Shown piece after piece: positions 1 through 14,000 of a stretch of DNA of 64,000 bases; position 1 is the stretch's first letter; every line of letters starts with the position of its first letter. Made by a program: the position numbers and the translations under genes. Below the pieces are notes generated by a model. It saw only the letters and a program-made list of their open reading frames with translations, was not told where the DNA came from and did not search any database. The DNA is from Ciona intestinalis. Lineage: Eukaryota; Chordata; Ascidiacea; Phlebobranchia; Cionidae. The stretch spans positions 62,001 to 126,000 of the forward strand of contig NW_004190369.2 of the NCBI RefSeq assembly GCF_000224145.3, in the 5' to 3' direction.

Positions 1-1846
1 ATAAACAGGAAAAACCATTACCAACAAAGTTGCATATATGTGGTGACTCGCTGCCCAGACGAGGATAAACCTTCTTTGGAAGTGCGTCTGGTGGTGACGT
101 TGCGAGTACGAGTGTAGTTCTCGAATGATGTTTGCGAATCGTGTGAGAATGAGTTCGCAGATATAGTCCGCAGATATAGTCCGCAGATGGAGTCCCACGG
201 GTCAAAAATCGGGACAGAAAACGGAACTTGGTTCGGAACACTGAAGTCGGAACATGAAAAAAGAACTTCACTACCGCGAGCACATCACTTCCGGACGTAC
301 AAGGGTGTTGGGGTAATGGGCCAAGTCTGGCCTAAATCCTAGTTCCTCACCCAAACAGAATAGAAATACAATATAATGTGATATCATAGGTTCGGATTAC
401 ACAATACATAAGCCTCAATAACCGTTTACATCACAATGTCGCTGGTGATGTAATGTATTACCCAAGTTGGTATTTTTTAACATCTTACCTTATGGTAATG
501 GATGAAATCCCAATACAGCTTATGATGTTACAGTTATGCTGGTGGGCGTACATTTATCTAACAGTAACGTAAAATAGGTTACCTAGGTTCATGGCTCCTA
601 GCTACTACCAATGTGGGCGTACCCAAGGGCAAGACACTTAACCCCAATAGCTCCAACCCATCGGTTACTAATGGCCTGTCCAAATTGTCAGAGATACATG
701 AAAAACATAAAAAAAACAATCACCCACAAAGTTAAAATCATGGTAACTCATGAGAAAGACATACTAGGATGCAGTCCGCGAATTTCAGGGAAGCTTAAAG
801 CTAAAACTTTTGCAAAGCGAAAGTAGGCAGCTTATTTGAGATTCTGTCTTTTTACGTAAGCTATTAAATGGGTAAAAGCATAGGTTGTGGCTTTTTCCCA
901 CGTGTGCAGATCGTGCTCACAAAGCGTTCTCTCATTTTTATAAAAGAAACAGGCGAAAGTGTAAAAGTGCTCCATGCAACTCCTGCTTATAAAGCGATCT
1001 CTTATTTTTATAAAAAAAAAAACAGGCGAGAGCGCAAGAGTGCTCTATTCGAACGACTGCTTATAAAGCGTTCTCTCATTTTTATATAAAAAAAAACGAG
1101 AGCGTGAGCTTTGCGAACGCGTCTTCCGAAACAGTTTCTTATTTTTAAAAAAGAGTAGGACCCAACACGTTTTGCTCATTATGGAATACACTTGGAATTA
1201 TGCCGTCCTAATCAACCCTGTTATTGCGTGAAATAAAATTGAAAACTTCAATCCTGTACTATAAAACCAATAATCTGAAGATGTGTTTTATTTATAATGG
1301 TAAAATTATAAGTTTACTTTTTTATTTTTGTGACTTTTGCAATATCCAGTGACTATTCTTCGGGCCGGTATGGCATTAACTTTTGTTAGATAAGTTTGCA
1401 ACAAGCTATTTTTCTGTTTTGCGCAATACATGTAGATTGTAGAATATCCTATCTTTTAATTATTAGTAAATTAAATAAAATTCACAGCGATCGTCAAACA
1501 CGAAGATTGTGCATTCATGAATATGACCAATACATTTTTGATAAAAACTTTGAACACGACGTATTGGATGTATTTGGTGTTACAAATTGTATTGGAACAA
1601 GGATATAACGGATAAAACATGTTCAAATATTATAAAGTTATCAGCAATAAAAAAATGTTAATTCAACACGCACACGATTATGCCGCACGGGAATTTGAGT
1701 ATTCCCAAAAATATTACGTCATCGGAAGCTAAGCTTTTACGGGCTGCCGTCTTATGATCTAAATTTAGTGGGTTGAGGATGTGATAAAAAGTGAGAAATT
1801 TTGCATAAAAAAATCAAACACAATAAGTTGATATAACTACACTTAC
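1..1846. other. Intron or intergenic DNA with a 70-74 bp tandem repeat
   Basis: No convincing exon. Around 905-1130 three degenerate copies of a 70-74 bp unit occur, each containing AAAGCGNTCTCTNATTTTTAT. Near 160-190 a short 15-bp direct repeat (CAGATATAGTCCG type) is seen. The open frames here are short and without family resemblance. Confidence 0.45.
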
Positions 1847-2043
1847 GTTTAATTTTTTACCAATTGCATTATACTCATCATAGTCCTGCAGATATGGTAG
1901 GTGAGAGCCAGTACGAGCACAAAAATCTGCTGCCTCAGATCGATTTAACCTCATAGGGTCTTCATGATAAAAAAAATGCCAACGCTCCGTTTTTGTGGTA
2001 AAGTTATACGTATACAATGGAATTTGTCCTCCAGCAGTCATGT
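1847..2043 (-). CDS. Gene L exon: start of the next CTLD (CTLD-b type)
   Basis: A 197-bp exon, MTAGGQIPLYTYNFTT, ERWHFFYHED, ADFCARTGSHLPYL, ending AIGKKLN before GTAAGT. It matches gene R 60441-60637 along its whole length. The remaining CTLD-b exons would lie to the left of the window. Confidence 0.75.
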
Positions 2044-5000
2044 CTACAAAAATTAAAAGATGAAATTTTAAAAATTAAATTAAATGATAAAAGTAAAAAC
2101 AAATTAAAAAGAATCATTTCTCTAACCTCCAAATTTTGGTGACAAGCTAATAAGTTCATTATCCACAAATGCCCATTTATCTTCATCATAAACGCTTTGT
2201 GGGTTGGTTTGGCGCATCCCAACCCAAGCTGCATCACCAAATTCCCCCAGATAACCGTTGGCAAGTTGATAAATTACTGTATTCCTACTGCGGGTTTTGG
2301 GCATTGCCAATGTGCCCCATGCACCTAATAATATCATATTCACAGAATACATGTCTGATCAAGATTGTTAAAAGGTTACCTTTACAAGTCATAGAAGCCT
2401 GTTCATACGTTGCAAGAGTGTCAAAGTACAGATAATGGTTTCCACCTACTGTTTGCTCACGATTAGCACGCAAACCTAAATTAATGACAACATTAGTAAG
2501 AAATGTGTTTGTATAACAATCTATTAAACAAATATCTCCATTAAGTATATATACACACTGGCACCAGAGCTGTGATTGGGCAGCAACAGCCGGACTAGCT
2601 CGCGACACTTAGTCCAATTTAAGTTATGTACATTTTGTTGTCGTGGCAATAACTATAACTGTTAATTTAGCAACGTATCGGCGTCACAAAACCAAGATCG
2701 GTGTGAGCCATTTTCATAGTACCCATTGTTGCCAAAATCTACTTCAGACGTATAGGGATGCACATTACAGCAGAATATTTGGGTATTCTAGGATATCCTA
2801 GAATACTTTATTTCGAATCTAAAATTTCGAATCTTTTTATATTTATAGGAAAAAATAATTTCACCTGCATAAGTCAATTTAATGACTCTTTAATAGCAGC
2901 CTTGTTGGATCATAAGCTGTAAAATGATCAAAAAATTTATTGGGTAGTTTTTGCATCACGAAACGTATAGCAGGCTTTGAAAAAACGTTGCGAAACGTTT
3001 ACCTTCGAAAGTCCCAGAAACACGTTTTTTTCAAAAATTGTTATTAAAGTTTTAAAATTGTTTTTGTAGTTCATGAGATGACGTGTAATGATGTTATTAA
3101 ACAGAATACCGAATCCCGTAATTACAAAAGGATTCGAAATTCTGTAATTTGCATCCCTACAGACACACAATCTTACGCGACTAAATTCCGGCGCAGCGTC
3201 GTTAAAAAAAAAACTCCAGGTGTCGCCAAAGTTTGAGTCAGCAACGAAATCGTTTAAATGATTATGAAGGGGGAAATCTGACATGTATGGATGTAATATT
3301 ATTAGATTTAAAGAACAAACAATATATCTTTAAAATTTAAGGTTTTTTATCTCTAAACTCGCCAGTATACATTTTGATAAAATGGCTTACGTTATCTATT
3401 ATGTAGTCTGAATCGTCGTCTCTCATTAGAACGCTCTTCATCTTGGATTAAAGGGCAAATTACCCACAAGAAACTCTGGCCAAGATTGATTGGATGCATT
3501 TAAAAATATCGTCCTTGTATGTTTTGGTAAAATATTTTTCAGGACAACTACTTCGGTCTTCTTTGATTTGGTCGTGGGGTGTTTCAATCAACCACATTAG
3601 TGCACACTCAACATCTAATGGTATCTTTAAGTTCAATTTAGGTTGCCAAGGGGTAAGACGATTTTAAATCAGCCTTGAACTTTCACAGTCACTTATTGCG
3701 CATGTTCCGTGCTGCGATTCGTTGCCAGGTGTCGACTACCGCAATTTTGGACATCCAATTTGTTGCGAAATACCTAATTATTCTGACGTCATATTACGTC
3801 ACGTCAGTGATGGCTCTAGAGGGGCTGTTTGGTATTTAAACACCATCCTCAGAATCTTTATACATATTTTCATTTACGTAGCTCTAAAACGAAAAATGGC
3901 GCATGTTAAAGTAACAATTGTTTGTAGTTGATTCAAATCAAAATTCCGGGACTTAAAATTAACTATATTACGACTACACGCATAGATTTGTGCACGCACA
4001 CTGGCGTCCATTCCCGGGGAGCCAGGGGGGCGCGCCCCCTTGGTTTACGTACCTGTATTATTGCGTAACAAAACAACGCATTATCACGATCAATGCAAAA
4101 GCGAAATAAAATAACCGTTCTGTTTACGTTTGCATCGTACTTAAGCCTTATATTTACCATGTTTTTATTGCTAGGTGTTGTTAAGTAACAGTAGGGGTTC
4201 ACACGTGGATTCATTGCATCATAATAGCAATTGCTTGACCTGGCAATTGAATACGAAATAATAGCAATTCACACGTTGATTGTGTTCGTCATAATAGGCA
4301 TTTACATCATTTAGCATGTAAGAGGTTTAAAAACAGGCTGAATGTTTGCGTTTTTTAAGTAAACCTTTACGTGTAAACCTTTTGTAGTTTAGCCTTTACG
4401 TGCATAGGAATTTAGCCTTCACGTGCCTCGTAGTTTAGTCCTTACGTGTGTCATTTTTTACTCTTCACGTGGGTCAGAATTTAGCCTTCACGTGCGTCTT
4501 GTTTAGCTTTCCTTGTGTTGTAGCTTAGCTTTCACGTGCGCTGCAGTTCAGCCTTCACGTGTAACGTAGTTTAGCCTTCACATGTGTGGTAGTTTAACCT
4601 TCACGTGTGTCGTAGTTCAGCTTTCCTGTGTGTGGTAGTTTAGCCTTTTTTTTCGCCCCCACGTCCCCCCCCTAAGATTGGTTTACAACGTGAAAAATTC
4701 AACGCCTATGTGCACGCATACACTTAGGCAAACGAATGCACGGGCGTAGTGGCGCAGCCAGAAAAAAAAAGGGGGGGGGGTGTTAATCAAAAAAAATTCA
4801 AATTTTTTTTTTAATTATATAAGTTTTTTTGGGGGTTTCTAAGGGGGGACGAAGCCTAAACATACAAGTTTGTCGTGGTGAATTAAAACTTACGGATTGA
4901 TTTACACACATATAAATACGGAACTTGCACAATACGTTAAAGTTCAGAGTTAATTTAAAATTGTATTTCCCATTGGCAACTTTAAACGAACCTAGAGATA

Positions 5001-8000
5001 CTGTTACATGTTGAGTGTGCGCTGGTGTGGTTAATGAACCACCAGAATGACTAAATCAAACAAGGCCAAAGTAGTTGTTCTAACAAATATTTTTACAAAC
5101 ATACAAGGACGTATTTTTAAATGCATGCAAAACTATCCTGGCCAGATTTTCTTGCGAGTAGCAGTGCTGCGATTTGTTGCCAGATGTCGCCTAGCGCAAT
5201 TTTCGGCATCCAAATTGTCGCGAGAAACTTAATCATTCTGTACGTCACATCAGTTGCGGATCTAGAGGGGGCTGTTTGGTGTTTGAACTTTGAACACCAC
5301 CCTCAGAAATGTTATACTTATACATATTTTCGTTTACGTAGCTATAAAAACGAATAACAGCGCTTTTCAAAGTAACGATCCTTTGTAATTGATTTAAATC
5401 AGAATTGTGGGATTTAAAATCAACTACAATATGACTTTTTCTAATATATGTGACTGTTTGGCGGTTGTGCAAGTTGTTGCAATCATTATCTATTATCATA
5501 CTACATTCTGACGAAAAGATTACTCGTCTCTCAAGTCAGACTACAGGAGCGGTAAATTGACAAAAGAAATGCAACAAATTTTACCAACGGACATAAATTA
5601 ATTAAAAATTTTATCGGTTATTTTGACATCGGAAAGCAGCTTAGACAAGAAATTGGATAATTTTTGATCGGAGACAATTGGTTTGTTACGAAGCGTCAAG
5701 GTTACGAAAAGACTACCCACTGTTAGGACCAAACTAAAATCTGGAATCTACAGTGGCGAAATAGGTCTGGTCAGTGGCCACTAAGCTTAATCTAAACACA
5801 ATTGTATTCACATACTTGTTGCGTTCAAAGTTAGTATAGACCAAGTTAGGAAACGGCGCTTGTGTCCGCCATTACGGAGCCCACAGACCGTGAATCGCCT
5901 ATACAAATGCATGGTTGGCATGTGTTCATTTAGTTGTTGTAGGCGATACAAAGCTAGAAAAAACGTATAGCGGTTGTTTTATCATTTCAAATATAATTTC
6001 TAATATAAATCTTGTTATATAGTATTAAATCTAGGAATTAATGTGAAGTAAATTAATATTTTGACTGGTTTTCGGCGTACAGTGTGGTTTAACAGGGTAC
6101 TTTCTGTTGGCGATTAAGACTAGCAGCAACCAGCTTAGTTTACATAATAGTATATGATCATACCTAGGAATCTACAGAGCCATTTTTTACTACATTTATA
6201 ATCCAACATGAGTGGACATGCAGCTCCGAACTGCTTAGGTACTAGCAGATAAGGTGTTCGCGTTTTCCGATTTCATAAAGACCCGTAACGTACTAATTCA
6301 AGCAGAAGACCAAAAATAGTAACTCAGTATTGTTTTCCTCAATGTCACTGCGCAGGAGTGCTTGGTTTTAAAAAAATCGCAATATTTAAACGAAAAACAG
6401 CACCCAGCAATGATAAAATGCCATGTCATGGGCTCCGTAATGGTGGCGTTTATGACGTCATGGACGCGCGACAATGGATAACAAGACTTGTTGTTTTACA
6501 ATCCGTTTCCTAACTTGGTCTATACTAACTTTGGTTGCGTCTACATACGTAGAAAGCATTCTCTGATAAATGAGACAATCCTTTAAATGACAGACGCAAA
6601 AAAAAACATTTAACATGTTTTTAGGCAGCTGCTGGCTAAATAATCAACCTGTGAGTCCCTATTATGGCGCGAACAATCGCCGTGTAAATTGCTATTTTGT
6701 CGTAATTAATTGCCAGATCAGACAATCACTATTATGATGTAATGAACCCACGTGTGAACCCCTACTCTTTCGTAACAAACACACTGCTTGGCTGAGGAAA
6801 ATATTGTTTGTAAATATAAAGCAGCAATCATTCTGGGACAGCTTTAAGTTGATTATTACAGCCTAAAGCCCTAAATCGTTTAGATTGCGATGTACCAATA
6901 GAACATCGTCTGTTTAGCAGTAATATTGTTTGTTTAATTACATTCCTAAACTCGCAATAGCAAAAAACAGGCTTTCCAGAAACATGCTTATCGTATTATG
7001 TTTTAAGTCTATTCTAACCAATGTTGTAACAAAATATTGTGGCAATATAAACCACACTATACAATGAACGCTTGGTTAGTTAGTTAAAAAGCTTCTGTGA
7101 GGCAATAATTAAATACGAAAATCGGTATTATGACGTAAATAATGAACGTGTGAATCCCTACTAAGACGTAACAAACAGTCTGCCTATCTGGGCTAAATTC
7201 TGCGTAAATAATGACTTTAGTAGGCGTAGCATAGATTAATGTTTCTACTGCAGGCAAATGCAAGTGGTGAATTAAAACTTACGGGTTGATTTACACACAT
7301 ATTAATACGAAAACATGCGCAATACATGACTGAAAGTTCAAGGCTGATTTAACACCGTATTTTCACTTAGTACGAAACTAGAGATACCGTTGTTGAATGT
7401 GCACTGGTGTGGTTGAACGAAACACCAGAACGACTAAATCAAAGAAGGCCGAAGTATTTTTCCTGAAGAAAGTTTTACCAAAACATAGAACGACGTATTT
7501 TTAAATGCATCCAAAACAATCTTGGCCATATTTTCTTGCGAGTAATTTGGCGTTTAAACCAAGCTGAAAAGCGTTCCAATGACGATGATTCAGAATACAT
7601 AATAGACAAAGACAAATTATTTTGTCAAAATGTATACCACCGAGTTCAGTAATAAAAAAACTTCAAATTTTAAAGATATAAAATTATATCATACGTCGCT
7701 AAATTTAACGGTTATTGCCGCGACAAGAAAATGTCCATAACTTTAATTGGACTAAGTGTCGCCGAGCATTGCTTGCGAAAAACTGCTCAATTGCAGCTCT
7801 GGCGAGTAATTTGGCATTTAATCCAAACGATACAGAATATTTAACAGATAACGACGAATGCATGTTCGCCAGTAAATGTAATGATGATTACGTCATAATA
7901 TCTATAATAAATTATTAAAAAAAATTAAAAATAATTGTGGTTTATGTGCTTCTATATAACATATGTAGTTTAGTATATTTATTTTATTCCCGATAAGCCA

Positions 8001-11000
8001 GCAAGCAAGATTAGTTTCAACTTTAAATGCCAGCAAACCACAATTACAAACACTAAAAATAGACTTTTTTCAATGTTTGAGACTTGGATATATGGGTCGT
8101 GTCATGTTCATAAAACACTGATTTGGGTAGTGCTTAAAACTCTTTGGGAACCACTGGCCTAGGGGCTAGGTATACATACTTATATATAACATTTTTTTTA
8201 AATAAACCTTTAGGTTCATCACAATTTTTTGAATTAGGATCGAAGAATTTACTATCGCAATGGCAGACTCCCCCAACGCAGATATGAAATGGAGGACAGC
8301 CATTAGGGCACTTCAGCGAATCAATGTCTAAACATAAATAAAATAGGAATACTTTATATGCTTGTCAAATGGTACAGAAGGCAGATGTTTTCTTAACATA
8401 GTGTGCAGAATAAAAATATTATCACAATTTCACAAATAATGTAAGACAAAAACAGACTTTAAACTACTCATCTCTCTGCAGTTTAAAATTATGTTCAACA
8501 CTTCGACAGCAATCACTTAAGCACAAAATAAGTACACACCTTTTCTTTGGACTCCTGGACCAATTTTAGGAGGATGTTCACAAGTAGCTGCAAGATAAAA
8601 TAATAAATCATGATAAAAAATTAAACAACTGTCATCGACAAATTTGAGTTGATCATGGTGATACATTGGAACTGGAAGTTTAGTTTGTTCATTTTATAAA
8701 GGCTAATCAGGAATTTTGGGAATGAATATTTTTTTTTCACAATCTACAAAATTATATACATCACAGATTGTTTATATTGTCAATGTGTATGCAAAAGGGA
8801 AGTTTGATAAAAAAACAAACAAACAAAGTTTTAAAAAATGCACCTTTTTGACAAATGAATGGCCTTGTCTCTGAACAGGCAGTGACTTTCCACTGCCACG
8901 AATCAGCTCTGTCAATTTTTACACAGTCTTCATCTTCATGTGATTCTGTTTCAACTAAAGAGTGAAAGTTGATATACTCAGCACTCCTTAAAGGTCCTCC
9001 ATGGTTCCATATAAATCTATCTGTAAATAATGTAAACATTATTGCCAAGTTTGTTGCAAAACAATTGAAGACTGACCGATAGGGATGTACATTACAGAAT
9101 AATTAGGTATTCTAGGATATCCTAGAATACTTTATTTCGAATCTTTTTGTATTTATAAAAAAAAAAATTTACTCACCAAAATTAGTTTATTAACTCTTTT
9201 ATAGTAGCCTTGTTGGATTATGAGCTATAAAATTATCAAAAATTATACTATTGGATAATTTTTGCATCATGATGATCGGTTCTTAAATTTTCCGCATTTG
9301 GCGTTTTTGCACCATACATTATGCATAACATCAGAGATCCCATTTTGTTGCAGGAATAGAGAGCACCAATCCCCGCAGAATGATAGTGCAAAAATGCCAA
9401 ATCCATACAAAGCCAAAACGGCAGCAACCTTTGTAAAGACGCTGCGAAACGTTTTCTCTCGTCCCACAAACACAAGAATCTTTCTTTTCAAAAAAAAAAT
9501 ATATATTCAAGAATATATTATTATATAAATTACCCCTGGATTTTTTAATTATAAAAGCTACATAACGCCCTTTTTTCTCAGCGTACAAAAAATGCTATTT
9601 TATATAACTGCGCGTTAAGTCAGACAACTGTTTATGGCAAATTATCACAAAATCACTGATTGTTACGGTAACAATATCATATTTGTTTGAAAATGTACCG
9701 TGTGTTTACTAGTCAATTTTGAAGATTTAAATATTGTTTAACATCTACTTCCCAATCTGCTTTTTCTCAACAGTAGTTCAAAAAAAATTTAAAACACGCA
9801 ATCCAGGATAAAATTAAACTAATTTAGCATAGGTGTTTTTTCCAAGACATGCACATGTAATGAATTGAGACTTGGTAGACAATTTTATGGGTTACTGTTG
9901 CACCACTGTTATTCTGAACAACCTTACAACATTATACAGATGTAAATCGTTGTGTTTAGAGCTACCAATTTTACTCTGAAACCACTTAGCAGATCCAACC
10001 CCCAGTATAAAAGATCTAACCCAGTCGCCACTAATTGGTAGGATTGCACAATCCAGAATTTCGAATTCGTGAGATTTGAACCCTTTTAAATTGGAATCTT
10101 ATTACAGAATTCCATATCCCGTTTAATGATGTCGCGATTTGTCATCTTTTGAAGTATTTTAACAGTTTTACATAAACAATAACTTTGAAAAATAACTTTG
10201 TTTTATTTGTGTGGCTGTCGACAAAAAGACCTGTTTCGCTCCAAACGTAGTTCAGAATTAAGCGTTTCCGCACCACCGTTTTGCAGAAATTGGATGCCTT
10301 CGTTCCCGCAGAAAAAAAACAGGACTGCCTCAATAACCGAACTTGATTGAATTTTAAGGATTTTGCTGGTGAATAGTGCAATGAAAATTTGCTATATCGT
10401 CATTGTTTTTTTTTTCTCCCTCAAGGAAGACTTCATGAGACCTACGAATCCAATGCCAGTTTTAGACATTTACCGAGCACCATCAGTTCAGTTGCGATTC
10501 CACATACGGTGGACAAGTCTAGTACACCACATACAGCGGACAAGTCCAGTTAAGTTGCAATTGCACATCAGTTGTGATTCCACATACGGTGGACAAGTCG
10601 AGTCCAAAAATTTTACGCATCAACTATTGTAGTAAAAATATCAGCACCAGTTGTCGTACCCTTCATTGGCTGTAGTGCTAGAAGTTCTTCAGTTTCGTTT
10701 AGCTCTTTGTGAAACAAAGGTCTTAACCTTATCCCTGAGAGTGTCACTAATGTCACAAGCAAGATCATTGATCGCTATCATCCAAAGTGACAGACTTATT
10801 TTCTCGAACTCAATCTTCATTTTAGGTCACATTTCTTTTGCGACATCAATTGCTTCACAAAGTTTCCGTCAGAATAATGTACCATAGTTTGAGCTATTCT
10901 TTGTGCGATATGGTAACTACATTGGATTGCTTTTTCGCTATCACTGTGGATTTTTTGAAACATCATCCGCTGGGCCTTTAATTCTTCCTAAAGTTGCCTC

Positions 11001-14000
11001 ACTTTTAGCTTTCTGTTCTGTCCTAGCCTATCATAAATACCCTTAGAATGATTTGACTCATAGTGTCGTCTAACTTTGTACTCTTTAGTAACGTTAACAG
11101 TTTGTCATGCGTCTGTGATGTCATAGTCCTTACGGATCCTACGGCATTCTAAAAAATTGCGAATTTTTTAGAACTAAACAATCACAATAATAAACCTTAC
11201 ATAATATTCAGCTTTTATTAAACACTTAATCGATTAAAAAGTAAAAAAAAAAGAAAATAGCAAGTATTCCAACCAAAAACATAAAGAACATGATTAAAAC
11301 ATAAAAATACAAACAAAAACACATAATATTAACATATACTGATTTATCTAGCTGCGGTTTTCAGTGGCGCAACCAGCGTGTTCAAAAGGGGACTGTCATA
11401 TTTACGTCCAGTCAACGTTTATTTCTGTCGTGATAAAATACCCCCCTTATTGGTTGTGCAGACGAATGTACATTCTACTTTACGCGGTAAATTAACTACT
11501 ACATCTACATTGGTAAAAAGACGTATCTAAATTAGTAAAAACAAAGAAACATTGGTGACAGTTTTACGCATGTCCATCGTAGATAATTTAACGAATATTT
11601 TCGTCAGAATACCTTCGATAATCCATTAGGATTGTTACATCATAAACGAGATTGTTGATAAACAATCGTGTTTTATTCTCTCCCATACGATCAGTAGTTC
11701 TGTGGTTTTATCAAGTTTACACCAAACAATCGCAAATGATCTTTTAGTGATTGTTATAATTATAAGCATACGCGCCTAGTACGGGGAGGCGACGCCTCCC
11801 CGGCATTTACCGTTATGACGTCAGAAAAACAGGTCGCGTAAGTCTAAACGTCGCGTATTTCTCCAACCGAAAAAAATGCTTTGACCGTTTTATAGACAAA
11901 TTTTATTTTCCTTGCACAATGTTAAATGTTCCTTGCAACGAAAACGTATAGTCCATCTCCATTGTAGGACCAAGCGCAATTATATGTTTTCACTATAACA
12001 CGCGTCGACGGCCGTCACTTTCCGCCAAAAACTAAGACTCGCGTAAGCGACGTATCTACGAAAAAAGAAATAACTTCTTTCATGTGCTGAATAGGTAAAA
12101 ATGCTAATTATTAGGCCGTCTAAACAATGTACACATAGTTTCGGCAAACGGTATAACGTGACAGTATTGAATTCGCGGAGAAGTAATTCGTAATAGACGC
12201 GTTGTTATTGCATTCTCGAACTACAGATTCTTGCCCAAGATCAACAAATAGTTTGGATAGAAGGTTAGAACAATTTAAACAAAGGAAATAAAACCTNNNN
12301 NNNNNNNNNNNNNNNNNNNNNNNNNNNNNNNNNNNNNNNNNNNNNNCACCGTGTTACGTTGTTTAATAGCCAAATACAATATATTTAACACGCAACTTTG
12401 AAAAAGCCTGTTTCAAGTTTGTGTTGCGAATTCTCGCTGAAAAAAATACTTATGCGTGCGGCTTCTAATTAGTATGTAGGTGGTACGAGAAGTCGAGAAC
12501 GTTGCATGAACCTAAAAGTGTAACGCGAGTAAATAAAGTTTGGGAACCACTGCTTTATATGCAGATAAACCGCGATTATGTGATTTTTTTAGGTGAAGTG
12601 CTAATATAAGAGTGAGGAGCGACGCTATTAGTAAATTGGAACCAGCAGAGATTGTAATATAATATTTCAAAGTACTGCCCGGTCGAGATTGGATGGAAGC
12701 CAAAAAATATCGTTTGTTGGCACCGCACGAGAACCAGAGTTTCATTACGTCACTTTTCACGAGAATAAATTCACATCGATTGCTTCGCTTGTTAGGTGTG
12801 GAATGTATGCTACCGCATGCGTCTTCCTTTATTTCCTACGCCGGCGCAGAGCGTAAAAATGTGACGCTCATAGTCATACACGATGTTTCGATCTCGTGGT
12901 TGGTTGGGCAGTGGGCACATTCCTCCCGATTGTTATATTATGAAACGTCATAATTAGTAGTTACGTTGCAATAGGACAGGTGACGTAACAATTGAACGAA
13001 AAAATTGTTCTAACTCCAAGCGAAGGAATGTTATATTGAATGCAACGCGTGTGTGTGTGTCTTAGCACTTTTTGGCTGCGTGCGTGTCTGCGGAAAAGGG
13101 GGCTGTCATGACAGCAAAACAGCCCCCCTGGTTGCGCCCCTGGCGGTTTTGCATGTAAATTGCCATGATTTTGCTTTTTGGTTCATAAACTTTAAACATA
13201 TACCCTGCAACGAAACTTAAAGTTCTGGGTTTTCCAATTTAGTAGCAAATTATTCCTAAAATCTTCTTAAATAAATATATTTAATGTTATCAAATAATTA
13301 CTTCATAGTGGCTACGCAATGTCTTTATTCTCTCAACGTATAAACTAGCTATTTTTGCACCGAAAGCAATCTGAGTTAAACTTAAAACACGCCAACTAGG
13401 ATAAAAGTCGGTCACTGCTTTATATGGGATCGAGACGGTCACTGCTTTATATTTATATATGATGTTATCCTCCGTCAAGCAGCATGTTTCTTACGAAATA
13501 GTAAGGATTTACATGTGGATTCATTACGACATAATATCAATGCACATGTCGATTATTACAACATAATGGCAATTTACGCATTCATTTATTTAGCCTACAT
13601 GTGAAACATTATTCTCGCTCCCAAACCTTACCCTGATAAATTCGTCTGTTAAAACGAAGGGAGATGGTGGCGGCCATGCTCCTTCGATTGGTGATAGGCG
13701 AACACAGCTTTGATTTTGTATTGTGATTGACACATGTTTAATTAATTTTGTTTGTTTTCTTGAGTTTTGTTAAAATGATTATTTCAAATTGCATTGCACC
13801 CATCAACCAACACAAAATTGTTACGTGTTCAGTTGTGAACAACTTTTATGTTGCGCAGTTAGGAGTTGTAATATCAAATGTTGCATTATAAACAAAGCTA
13901 CAATATTGTGACGCAGAGAATTAACATAAATTTAGGGATGCACATTACATAATTTCGAGTCCGTGAGATTCAAAACTTTTTGTATTCGAATAGAATTACG

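Larger units (their letters stand above)
3160..8207. other. Repeat-packed gene L intron
   Basis: Between the EGF-like exon and the CTLD-half exons no exon could be supported. Besides the listed elements, 4190-4330 and 6640-7160 share a family with GTGGATTCATTGCATCATAA-like blocks, also found near 13490-13600 and inside 60711-61723. Confidence 0.5.
11362..13142. mobile_element. hAT-type transposon (non-autonomous), 1.78 kb
   Basis: Left end CAGTGGCGCAACCAG (11362-11376), right end CTGGTTGCGCCCCTG (13128-13142), one mismatch. Perfect 8-bp target duplication GCGGTTTT at 11354-11361 and 13143-13150. It contains a 50-N gap, so a coding part could be missing, though no transposase frame is visible. 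The segment 12585-12845 is repeated at 51795-52055. An inner GTTTGGGAACCACTG end at 12537 suggests a nested relic. Confidence 0.85.

Noticed and set aside
2937..3284. 115-codon minus-strand open frame
   Set aside because: It lies mostly within a MITE and its flank; no protein family features.
7715..7918. Possible small plus-strand protein gene
   Set aside because: The sequence is part of a dispersed repeat also found inverted near 2.6 kb; no domain or conserved frame.
9262..9588. Overlapping open frames on both strands near 9.3-9.5 kb
   Set aside because: They overlap MITE fragments and lack any domain; the true gene L exon ends at 8844-9020.
10363..10887. Two plus-strand open frames
   Set aside because: The first covers a short tandem repeat; the second has no recognisable motif, no splice context and no paralogue in the window.
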